From contig JBHEMK010000024.1 of the NCBI GenBank assembly GCA_046262635.1, positions 1 through 14,522 of the forward strand: a stretch of 14,522 bases of DNA. The letters are read 5' to 3'. The stretch comes from JBHEMK01 sp046262635 (GTDB lineage: Bacteria; Actinomycetota; Thermoleophilia; Gaiellales; Gaiellaceae). A program made the position numbers and the translations under genes. Of this stretch, positions 1 to 5,812 are shown piece by piece; position 1 is the first letter of the stretch; each line of letters opens with the position of its first letter. Under the pieces are notes generated by a model that was not told the DNA's origin, searched no databases, and saw only the letters and a program-made list of their open reading frames with translations.

Positions 1-37
1 CCGGTGCGGCGCCCGTGAAGCCGGAGGCGGCGCGGGA

Positions 38-43
38 TAGGAT
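38..43 (+). promoter_or_regulatory. Candidate -10 element for the dehydratase gene (leaderless)
   Basis: TAGGAT fits the TAnnAT pattern of an actinobacterial -10 element and ends 6 nt before the GTG start at 50. Transcription would therefore start at or next to the start codon. No well-spaced Shine-Dalgarno sequence is present, which agrees with a leaderless mRNA. A weak -35 (GTGAAG, 15-20) lies 17 nt upstream. This is inferred from sequence geometry only. Confidence 0.4.
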
Positions 44-49
44 CAACCC

Positions 50-1027
50 GTGGCAGCGACCGGCTCCGAGCTCGTCACGCTGGACGACGTCTACGCCGCC
101 CGCGAGCGCATCGCCGGTCGCCTGCACCGGACGCCGCTCCTCGGGTCTCGCACGCTGTCCGCTCAGGTCGGCGCCGAGGTTCGCTTCAAGGCCGAGCTGT
201 TCCAGCGCACGGGGGCCTTCAAGCCACGGGGCGTCCTGAACAAGCTCGCGACCCTGACCGAGAGCGAGAAGGCCCGCGGGGTCATCTCGATCTCGGCAGG
301 CAACCATGCCCAGGCCCTCGCCTACGCATCGGCGCTCGAGGGGATCGATGCCCTTGTCGTCATGTGGCAGACCGCGAGCCCGATGAAGATCGCGGCCGCG
401 CGGGGCTACGGCGCGACCGTCGACGACAGCCCGGCCGACATTCCGGCCGCCTTCGAGTATCTCGACCGCCTCGTCGAGCAGACCGGCCGCACGCTCGTCC
501 ATCCCTACGACGACCCGCACGTGATCGCGGGACAGGGCACCGTCGGGCTCGAGCTGCTCGAGGACGCTCCCGAGACGGACGTCGTGCTCGTCCCGGTCGG
601 CGGCGGCGGGCTCGTCTCCGGCATCTCCGCGGCCGTGCGGGGAATGAAGCCGGGATCGCGCCTCGTCGCGGTCGAACCCGAGCTCTCGGCCGCACTGTCC
701 GAGAGTCTTAAAATCGGTCGCCCGGTGACCGTCGAGCCGCGCTCGCTCGCCGACGGTCTCAACGGGCCCTACGCCGGCGCGCGTTGTCTCGAGATCTGCC
801 GGGCGCTCGGAGTCGAATCGGTGCTCGTCACCGAGGACGAAATCAAGGATGCCTTCCGCTTCCTCTACGGGCGGATGAAGCTTGCCTGCGAGCCGGCCGG
901 GGCGGCCACGGCGGCTGCTCTGCTGGCCGGCAAGATCGAGCTCGAGCCAGGCCAGACGGTGGTGGCGGTGGTCTCGGGCGGGAACGTCGCAGCCCAGACG
1001 GCCGCTGCTATTCTGGCCGGGCAATGA
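50..1027 (+). CDS. PLP-dependent threonine/serine dehydratase-like enzyme (fold type II)
   Basis: The 325-residue product is a fold-type II PLP enzyme of the threonine/serine dehydratase and serine racemase group. The likely reaction is deamination of L-threonine to 2-oxobutanoate, or of serine to pyruvate, in the cytoplasm. Visible motifs are TGAFKPRG (residues 54-61, Lys58 as the PLP Schiff-base lysine), SAGNHAQ (82-88), the glycine-rich phosphate-binding loop VGGGGLVSG (183-191), EPAGA (281-285) and SGGN (309-312). The protein ends after the catalytic domain with no ACT regulatory domain, so it resembles catabolic (TdcB-like) enzymes rather than the feedback-regulated biosynthetic IlvA. 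The start is GTG at 50, the only reasonable in-frame start. Its stop overlaps the rpmE start (ATGA), implying co-translation. Serine racemase or another beta-elimination activity cannot be excluded, so no gene symbol is given. Confidence 0.85.
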   Translation: MAATGSELVTLDDVYAARERIAGRLHRTPLLGSRTLSAQVGAEVRFKAELFQRTGAFKPRGVLNKLATLTESEKARGVISISAGNHAQALAYASALEGIDALVVMWQTASPMKIAAARGYGATVDDSPADIPAAFEYLDRLVEQTGRTLVHPYDDPHVIAGQGTVGLELLEDAPETDVVLVPVGGGGLVSGISAAVRGMKPGSRLVAVEPELSAALSESLKIGRPVTVEPRSLADGLNGPYAGARCLEICRALGVESVLVTEDEIKDAFRFLYGRMKLACEPAGAATAAALLAGKIELEPGQTVVAVVSGGNVAAQTAAAILAGQ

Positions 1028-1248
1028 AGGCCGACATCCATCCCGAGTACGTCCTCACGACCGTGACGTGCTCATGCGGGAACACCTTCCAGACGCGCTC
1101 GACGAAGCCCGAGCTGCACGTCGAGATCTGCTCGGAATGCCATCCCTTCTACACCGGCAAGCAGAAGCTCGTCGACACGGGTGGCCGGGTGGAGCGCTTC
1201 CAGCGCCGCCTCGAGAAGGCCGGCGGCTCTCGCTCGCGCGAAGCCTAA
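1024..1248 (+). CDS. rpmE: 50S ribosomal protein L31, zinc-binding form
   Basis: The 74-residue product matches ribosomal protein L31 from its N-terminal MKADIHPEY through the C-terminal basic helix (RVERFQRRLEK). Four cysteines, C16-x-C18 and C36-xx-C39, form the zinc site typical of the C+ (zinc-bound) form of L31. L31 is a component of the large subunit that bridges to the small subunit. The ATG at 1024 overlaps the stop of the dehydratase gene in an ATGA arrangement. There is no separate Shine-Dalgarno, so translation probably depends on coupling. rpmE next to prfA is a widespread bacterial arrangement, but the usual upstream partner rho is not seen here. Confidence 0.96.
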   Translation: MKADIHPEYVLTTVTCSCGNTFQTRSTKPELHVEICSECHPFYTGKQKLVDTGGRVERFQRRLEKAGGSRSREA

Positions 1249-1258
1249 GCCGACAGGC

Positions 1259-2161
1259 ATGACGAACGTTGGGGGCCAGGCCGTCCTCGAAGGCGTGATG
1301 ATGCGCGGCCCGTCGAACTGGTCTGTTGCGATCCGAAAGCCGGACGGGGACATCGCCCAGGTCTGCCGGCCGATCGAATCGGCGATGGCGCGGCACCCTG
1401 CCTTCCGGTTGCCGGTGATTCGAGGCGTGATCGCGCTGGGGGAGTCGCTGGCGATCGGATTCCGTGCGCTCGCCATCTCGGCCAACTACGCCGCGAACGA
1501 GGGGAACGAGAAGGCCGAGGCGGAGCTTTCGCGCGGTGCCCTGATCTTCGCGTTCGCGATCGCGATCGGCTTCGCCGTCTCGGTCTTCAAGGTCGGGCCG
1601 GCGCTGCTCGCCGGTCTGCTGCCGATCAAGTCCGGGGGCTGGTTCGTGATCGTCGAGGGCGCGATCCGCGTCACTGTCTTCGTCGTCTATCTGAGCGTGA
1701 TCTCGCTCCTGCCCGACTTGAGGCGCGTCTTCCAGTATCACGGCGCCGAGCACAAGGCGATCAACGCCTACGAGGCCGGGGAGACGCTCGACCCGCAGAC
1801 CGTTCAGCGCTTCAGCCTGATTCACCCGCGCTGCGGAACTGCCTTTCTGCTCTGGGTGATGGTGATCGCGATCTTCGTCTTCGCGTTCTTCGGCCGGCCG
1901 CACTGGTACTGGCTGATCGCGACCCGGATCCTGCTGCTCCCGGTGATCGCCGGGCTTGCGTACGAGCTGATCCGCTTCGCGGGAAGACACAGCGACAACC
2001 GGGTGGTGATGACGCTGCTCGCTCCCGGCCTCTGGCTCCAGCGTCTGACCACGCGGGAGCCCACGCTCGACCAGCTCGAGGTCTCGATCCGTGCGCTGCG
2101 GGAGGTGCTGCGGCTCGAGGAGCGAGATCCGAACAAGGAGCGCATCGAGGTCATGGCCTGA
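1259..2161 (+). CDS. DUF1385 (YqhQ-type) membrane protein
   Basis: The 300-residue membrane protein belongs to the DUF1385 family (Bacillus YqhQ type), whose biochemical function I do not know to be established. Hallmarks are the N-terminal VGGQAVLEGVMMRGP (4-18), YHGAEHK (160-166), HPRCGTAFL (189-197) and TTREPT (264-269). Hydrophobic segments lie around 92-120, 127-152, 194-211 and 216-238. The C-terminal tail is charged and probably cytoplasmic. I chose ATG 1259 because GGQAVLEGVMMR must sit near the N-terminus in this family. An upstream in-frame start at 1181 would overlap rpmE and add non-family sequence. It begins 10 nt after rpmE and its stop overlaps the next start by one base (TGATG). 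DUF1385 genes near rpmE/prfA/prmC also occur in Firmicutes, which hints at a housekeeping role. Confidence 0.9.
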   Translation: MTNVGGQAVLEGVMMRGPSNWSVAIRKPDGDIAQVCRPIESAMARHPAFRLPVIRGVIALGESLAIGFRALAISANYAANEGNEKAEAELSRGALIFAFAIAIGFAVSVFKVGPALLAGLLPIKSGGWFVIVEGAIRVTVFVVYLSVISLLPDLRRVFQYHGAEHKAINAYEAGETLDPQTVQRFSLIHPRCGTAFLLWVMVIAIFVFAFFGRPHWYWLIATRILLLPVIAGLAYELIRFAGRHSDNRVVMTLLAPGLWLQRLTTREPTLDQLEVSIRALREVLRLEERDPNKERIEVMA

Positions 2162-2613
2162 TGCCCCGGATCGAGCGGAGCGCGACGATCGGCTGGGAGG
2201 GCAACCTCGCCCGGGGTGCAGGGGAGATCTCCGCCGACACCGGCGCCTTCGCGGGCCTGCCCTACTCGAACGCAACCCGGATCGGGAATCCGGAAGGGAA
2301 GACGAGCCCCGAGGAGCTGCTCGCAGCCGCGCACGGCGGCTGCTTCGCGACGAGCCTGGCCGGCGAGCTGACGCGCGCCGGCTCGCCCCCCGACCGGCTG
2401 GACGTCCGAGTCGTCATCCGGATGGACGAGCTCGACGGGGAAGGCCACCAGATCGTGGCCTCGACTGTCGCTGCGCACGGGCGGGTGCCGGGTCTCGACC
2501 GCCGCATCTGGGAGCAGGCCGTCCAGGCCGCCGACGAGGGCTGCCCGTTCTCGAGGCTGCTGAAGAAGGCCGGCGCCGAGGTTGTCGTCAGCGCCGAGCT
2601 CGACGAGGGCTAG
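2161..2613 (+). CDS. OsmC-family peroxidase-like protein 1
   Basis: The 150-residue product is an OsmC/Ohr-fold protein. The family reduces organic hydroperoxides using a pair of cysteines, recycled by lipoylated proteins or small thiols. The cysteines are Cys61 in HGGCFATSL and Cys128 in EGCPFSRLL. The family segment TSPEELLAAAH (48-58) and an arginine at 40, a plausible active-site partner, are present. The length is typical for OsmC (about 140-150 residues). The start ATG overlaps the stop of the DUF1385 gene by one base and the stop directly abuts the next OsmC gene, so all three should be co-translated. The substrate cannot be read from sequence. Confidence 0.9.
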   Translation: MPRIERSATIGWEGNLARGAGEISADTGAFAGLPYSNATRIGNPEGKTSPEELLAAAHGGCFATSLAGELTRAGSPPDRLDVRVVIRMDELDGEGHQIVASTVAAHGRVPGLDRRIWEQAVQAADEGCPFSRLLKKAGAEVVVSAELDEG

Positions 2614-3051
2614 ATGGCCACAGAACGCAGAGCGGAGGTCACGTGGCAGGGGAGCCTGATGGAGGGGAGCGGGACGATCCGCTCTACGACGAGCGGGGCG
2701 ATCGGCGAGCAACAGGTCACCTGGGCCGCCCGCGCTGAGGAGCCGGAGTCGCTGACGAGCCCCGAGGAGCTGATCGCCGCCGCACATGCAGCCTGCTTCT
2801 CGATGGCGCTCGCCCACAACCTTGCCGGCGAGGGCCACACCCCCGAGCAGCTCGACACCTCGGCGACCGTCACCTTCCAGCCCGGCGAGGGGATCACTGA
2901 GGTCGCGCTGACCGTCGCGGGCCGCGTGCCGGGTCTCGAGGAGGAGGCGTTTCGCACCGCCGCCCAGGACGCGAAGGACACCTGCCCGGTCTCGAAGGCG
3001 CTCGCCGGCGTCCCCGAGATCACGGTGGACGCTCGGCTCGAGCGGGTGTAG
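2614..3051 (+). CDS. OsmC-family peroxidase-like protein 2
   Basis: The 145-residue second OsmC-fold protein starts on the base after the stop of the first, with GAGGG at 2605-2609 as Shine-Dalgarno. The cysteine pair is Cys61 (AHAACFSMAL) and Cys124 (DTCPVSKAL), with Arg40 conserved in the same place as in the neighbour. TSPEELIAAAH (48-58) and GRVPGL (103-108) are shared with paralogue 1, but much of the rest differs, so this is an old duplication or two separate subfamilies. This copy is closer to the classical OsmC pattern (ACFSMAL, CPVSKAL). Expected role: detoxification of organic hydroperoxides in the cytoplasm. Confidence 0.92.
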   Translation: MATERRAEVTWQGSLMEGSGTIRSTTSGAIGEQQVTWAARAEEPESLTSPEELIAAAHAACFSMALAHNLAGEGHTPEQLDTSATVTFQPGEGITEVALTVAGRVPGLEEEAFRTAAQDAKDTCPVSKALAGVPEITVDARLERV

Positions 3052-3066
3052 CACCGCCCGGGGAGA

Positions 3067-3090
3067 AGGCCTCGGTCGTTTTCGGGGCCT
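3067..3090 (+). terminator. Possible hairpin between the OsmC block and prfA
   Basis: AGGCCTCG (3067-3074) can pair with CGGGGCCT (3083-3090) over an 8-nt loop, giving 8 bp with one G-U pair. It lies 15 nt after the second OsmC stop and before the candidate prfA promoter, a reasonable place for a terminator or partial terminator. No T-tract follows and a stem this short can arise by chance in GC-rich DNA. Confidence 0.25.
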
Positions 3091-3096
3091 CGACGC

Positions 3097-3123
3097 TTGC
3101 CAGATCGAGTGCGGCGCTACCCT
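3097..3123 (+). promoter_or_regulatory. Candidate promoter of the prfA-prmC-tsaC operon
   Basis: TTGCCA (3097-3102, five of six matches to TTGACA) is followed after 15 nt by TACCCT (3118-3123, TAnnnT). The GTG start of prfA is at 3131, 7 nt after the -10 hexamer, so the transcript would be leaderless or nearly so. No Shine-Dalgarno precedes prfA, which supports this reading. The 15-nt spacer is short but within the range used by actinobacterial housekeeping sigma factors. Confidence 0.45.
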
Positions 3124-3130
3124 TCGGCGC

Positions 3131-4165
3131 GTGGCGCTGAACGAGCTCCTGGACGATCTCGAGCGGAACTACCGCGACGTGCAGGCGCGCCTCTCGGACC
3201 CTGCGGTCTACAACGACCATCGCGAGGCGGCTGATGTGGGGCGGCGACTGAAGGAGCTCGAGGGGCCGTACAGGCTCGCGCAGGAATGGCGCCAGGTCAG
3301 CGCGGACCTCGACGATGCGCGCGACGACGGCGATCTCAAGGAGCTCGTCCCGGACCTCGAGACCCGAGCCGCCGCGCTCGAGGAGGAGCTCAAGCTCGCG
3401 ATGGTTCCGGCAGATCCAGCCGATCGCAAGGACGTGATCGTCGAGATCCGCTCCGGCGCAGGGGGCGACGAGGCGGCGCTCTGGGCGGGCGACCTCTACC
3501 GGATGCTCACCCGCTACGCCGAGCGGCGCGGCTTCAAGGTCGAGGAGCTCAGCTCGAGCCCCAACGACGGCGGCGGTTTCAAGGAGGTCACCTTCGCGGT
3601 GCGCGGCGACGGGGCCTACGCGGTATTCAAGTGGGAGGGGGGCACGCACCGCGTGCAGCGCGTGCCTGAGACCGAGTCGCAGGGACGTATCCACACCTCC
3701 ACGGCGACGGTCGCGGTCATGCCCGAGGCCGAGGACGTCGAGGTCGACCTGCGCGACGAGGATCTCAAGATCGATGTCTACCGCTCGACAGGGCCGGGCG
3801 GACAGAGCGTCAACACGACCGACTCTGCGGTCCGCATCACGCATCTGCCGACGGGTGTCGTTGTGGCCATGCAGGACGAGAAGAGCCAGCTTCAAAACAA
3901 GGAGAAGGCGAAACGGGTGCTGCGAGCCCGGATCTACGAGCTCGAGCGCCAGCGGCAGCAGGCCGAGCTCTCCGATGCACGCCGCGCGCAGATCGGCACG
4001 GGCGAGCGGGCCGAGAAGATTCGCACCTACAACTTTCCCGAGAGCCGGGTTACGGACCACCGGATCAAGCTGACGGTGCACCAGCTCGAGCGAATGCTCG
4101 AGGGCGAGCTCGACGAGTTCACCGAGGCGCTGAACTCCGAGGACCGCCGGCTCGCCCTCGCGTGA
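3131..4165 (+). CDS. prfA: Peptide chain release factor 1
   Basis: The 344-residue product is class I release factor RF1, which recognises UAA and UAG and triggers peptidyl-tRNA hydrolysis on the ribosome. The codon-reading tripeptide is Pro-Glu-Thr (179-181) in VQRVPETESQGRIHTS, a PxT motif that marks RF1 and excludes RF2 (SPF). The catalytic GGQ is at 223-225 in STGPGGQSVNTT. The coiled-coil N-terminal domain spans about 1-90, and length is slightly below the usual 355-360. The start is GTG 3131, preceded by a promoter-like sequence rather than an SD. Its stop overlaps the GTG of prmC by 4 nt (GTGA). PrmC methylates the GGQ glutamine of this protein, so the pairing is functional. Confidence 0.97.
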   Translation: MALNELLDDLERNYRDVQARLSDPAVYNDHREAADVGRRLKELEGPYRLAQEWRQVSADLDDARDDGDLKELVPDLETRAAALEEELKLAMVPADPADRKDVIVEIRSGAGGDEAALWAGDLYRMLTRYAERRGFKVEELSSSPNDGGGFKEVTFAVRGDGAYAVFKWEGGTHRVQRVPETESQGRIHTSTATVAVMPEAEDVEVDLRDEDLKIDVYRSTGPGGQSVNTTDSAVRITHLPTGVVVAMQDEKSQLQNKEKAKRVLRARIYELERQRQQAELSDARRAQIGTGERAEKIRTYNFPESRVTDHRIKLTVHQLERMLEGELDEFTEALNSEDRRLALA

Positions 4166-4941
4166 GAGCGATCGACGCGGTTCGCGAGGCCGAGCGGCGA
4201 CTCGCCGCAGCGGGCGTCCCGACGCCTCGCGTCGATGCCGAGCTGCTCGTCGCACACGCGCTCGGCGCCCCGCGGACCTCGCTCTATGCCGTCCCCGGCC
4301 GCGAGGTCGACGGCCTCGAGCCGCTCCTGGCGCGCCGCGAAGCCCGCGAGCCGCTGGCCTACATCCTTGGCGAATGGGGGTTTCGGCGGCTGACGCTCAG
4401 GACCGACTCGCGGGCGCTCGTGCCGCGACCCGAGACGGAGGTCCTGGTCGAGCGGACGCTTGCTCTGATCCGTGATCTGCCCGAGCCGCGCGTCCTCGAC
4501 GTCGGCGTCGGCACGGGGGCGATCGCGCTCGCGCTCGCGCTCGAACATCCGGGTGCGCGCGTCACCGGTGTGGACATCTCGCGCTGCGCGCTCGAGCTCG
4601 CAGGCGAGAACGCCACACGGCTCGGTCTCGAGGTGGAGCTGCGCGAGGGCGGCGTCGAGACGGCCGCGGAGGGCTGGGACCTCGTCGTCTCGAACCCGCC
4701 CTACGTCGAGAACCTCGAGGGGCTCGAGCCCGAGCTTGGCTGGGAGCCGATTGGCGCCCTCCTCGGCAACGGGCTGCACGGCGAGATCGCGCGGACGGCG
4801 CACACGCGCTGGCTCGTGTTGGAAGTCGGCGACGGGCAGGCGGGCGCTGTGGCCGCCGACCTCACCGCCGTCGGCTACCGGGGCGTGCGGATCACCACAG
4901 ACCTGGCTGGGAGGCAGCGGGTGGTGGAGGGCGAGCGATGA
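4162..4941 (+). CDS. prmC: Release factor glutamine N5-methyltransferase
   Basis: The 259-residue product transfers methyl from S-adenosylmethionine to the GGQ glutamine of RF1 and RF2. An N-terminal helical substrate-binding domain (about 1-75) includes EPLAYILGEWGF (63-74). It is followed by RPETE (89-93), the SAM-binding loop DVGVGTGA (113-120), VDIS (137-140) and the catalytic NPPY (178-181). The segment after NPPY is unusual. The family stretch that normally reads like LDGGxDGLxxYRRI is replaced by a shorter ALLGNGLHGEIARTA (199-213), and the protein is about 15-20 residues shorter than E. coli PrmC (277). All SAM and NPPY residues remain, so it should be active. It overlaps prfA by 4 nt (GTGA) and tsaC by 4 nt (ATGA). 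Confidence 0.95.
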   Translation: MRAIDAVREAERRLAAAGVPTPRVDAELLVAHALGAPRTSLYAVPGREVDGLEPLLARREAREPLAYILGEWGFRRLTLRTDSRALVPRPETEVLVERTLALIRDLPEPRVLDVGVGTGAIALALALEHPGARVTGVDISRCALELAGENATRLGLEVELREGGVETAAEGWDLVVSNPPYVENLEGLEPELGWEPIGALLGNGLHGEIARTAHTRWLVLEVGDGQAGAVAADLTAVGYRGVRITTDLAGRQRVVEGER

Positions 4942-5564
4942 TCACGCGACCGCAGGGTTTCTCGCGGGTCGACGAGGCCGTCGCTGCGATCCAGGCCGGA
5001 CAGCCCGTCGTCCTCCCGACCGACACCGTCTACGGTCTCTGCACGTCGCCGTACAGCGAGACCTGCGCACGGCGCCTCTACATGGTGAAGCGGCGCGACG
5101 AGGCGAAGCCGACGGCCCTGCTCGCCGCCGACGTCGACTGGCTATTCGAGTGCATACCCGAGCTGCGCGGTCGCGCGGGCGTGATCGCGCGGGTGCTTCT
5201 TCCCGGGCCCTACACGCTGGTGTTGCCGAACCCGGCACGGCGCTACCGCTGGCTGACCGGGACGACACCGGAGTCGATCGGCGTCCGGGTCCCGAAGTTG
5301 CCGGAGCCGGCGGCACAGGTGCTTGCGCGGGTCGGCTCCGTGATCGCGACGAGCGCCAACCTTCCCGGCGGCCCTGACCCGAGCTACCTCGAGGAGGTGC
5401 CGGAGGAGATCCGCCGGAGCGTGGCTGCGATCCTCGACGGCGGCAAACTCCCGGGGACGGCCTCGACGGTGCTCGACTTCACCGGCGCCGAGCCACGGGT
5501 GCTGCGCGAGGGGGCGGCTCCCGGGGCGGACGCGCTCCGGCGCGTCGCCGCCGCACTCGAGTAG
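4938..5564 (+). CDS. tsaC: L-threonylcarbamoyladenylate synthase (TsaC/YrdC-Sua5 family)
   Basis: The 208-residue single-domain YrdC-fold protein makes threonylcarbamoyl-AMP from threonine, bicarbonate and ATP, the first step of t6A modification at position 37 of ANN-decoding tRNAs. Motifs are LPTDTVYGL (26-34), KRRDEAKP (51-58), LPGPYTLVL (88-96), IGVRVPKLP (114-122), SANLPG (139-144) and STVLDF (176-181). The C-terminal Sua5 domain is absent, so this is a TsaC-length protein, although actinobacterial homologues are often annotated as Sua5. A Shine-Dalgarno GGAGGG (4926-4931) stands 6 nt before the ATG, which overlaps the prmC stop. It closes a three-gene translation operon. Confidence 0.95.
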   Translation: MITRPQGFSRVDEAVAAIQAGQPVVLPTDTVYGLCTSPYSETCARRLYMVKRRDEAKPTALLAADVDWLFECIPELRGRAGVIARVLLPGPYTLVLPNPARRYRWLTGTTPESIGVRVPKLPEPAAQVLARVGSVIATSANLPGGPDPSYLEEVPEEIRRSVAAILDGGKLPGTASTVLDFTGAEPRVLREGAAPGADALRRVAAALE

Positions 5565-5812
5565 CTGACAGTTCCCCCTTCACGATGATGTGGGCGATCG
5601 CGCCACCGTCGCCGTTCATCGCGATCCGGACGCTCGTGCCCGGGCTTTGCCCGCGCCCCTTCCCGGCGTGCCAGGGGATGACCCCAGCTCGTCGAACGCA
5701 GCGACCGCAGAACGAGCGCCAGGAGCTCGCGGAGACCGCGGACCCGTGTGACCCCGGAGACCCCGATCCCGGGCGGCAGTACCATCTCCCGGAACCCGGG
5801 AGAGGAGAGCGA
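5565..5812 (+). promoter_or_regulatory. 248-nt glyA leader with inverted repeats
   Basis: No gene is supported on either strand here. Inverted repeats include CGGGC-TTT-GCCCG (5641-5653), GGGG-ATGA-CCCC (5674-5685) and an outer pair CGCTCGT (5631-5637) with ACGAGCG (5712-5718) that could close both hairpins into one domain. Near glyA, TCTCCCGG (5785-5792) pairs with CCGGGAGA (5796-5803), while TCCCGGG (5767-5773) could instead pair with CCCGGGA (5795-5801). A -10-like TACCAT lies at 5780-5785. This may be a structured regulatory leader, a REP-like palindromic element, or a plain promoter region. I recognise no known riboswitch consensus. Confidence 0.4.
5785..5807 (+). promoter_or_regulatory. 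Hairpin touching the glyA ribosome binding site
   Basis: An 8-bp perfect stem (5785-5792 with 5796-5803, AAC loop) ends on the first base of the Shine-Dalgarno AGGAG (5803-5807). The Shine-Dalgarno is 5 nt before the ATG at 5813 and decides the glyA start. A stem at this place could limit ribosome access. Whether it lies in the transcript depends on the start site: if TACCAT (5780-5785) is the -10, transcription would begin near 5792 and the 5' arm would be lost. Confidence 0.4.

Noticed and set aside
1181..1258. Longer N-terminus for the DUF1385 protein
   Set aside because: It would overlap rpmE and add 26 residues without family similarity. The conserved GGQAVLEG motif belongs close to the start.
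5565..5812. Known riboswitch (glycine, ZTP/pfl, SAM) upstream of glyA
   Set aside because: I looked for the conserved cores of these classes and found no match, so only unspecified structure is reported.
5565..5812. rpiB remnant between tsaC and glyA, as found in Bacillus
   Set aside because: No frame shows the RpiB N-terminal GSDHAG-like motif or other recognisable fragments.
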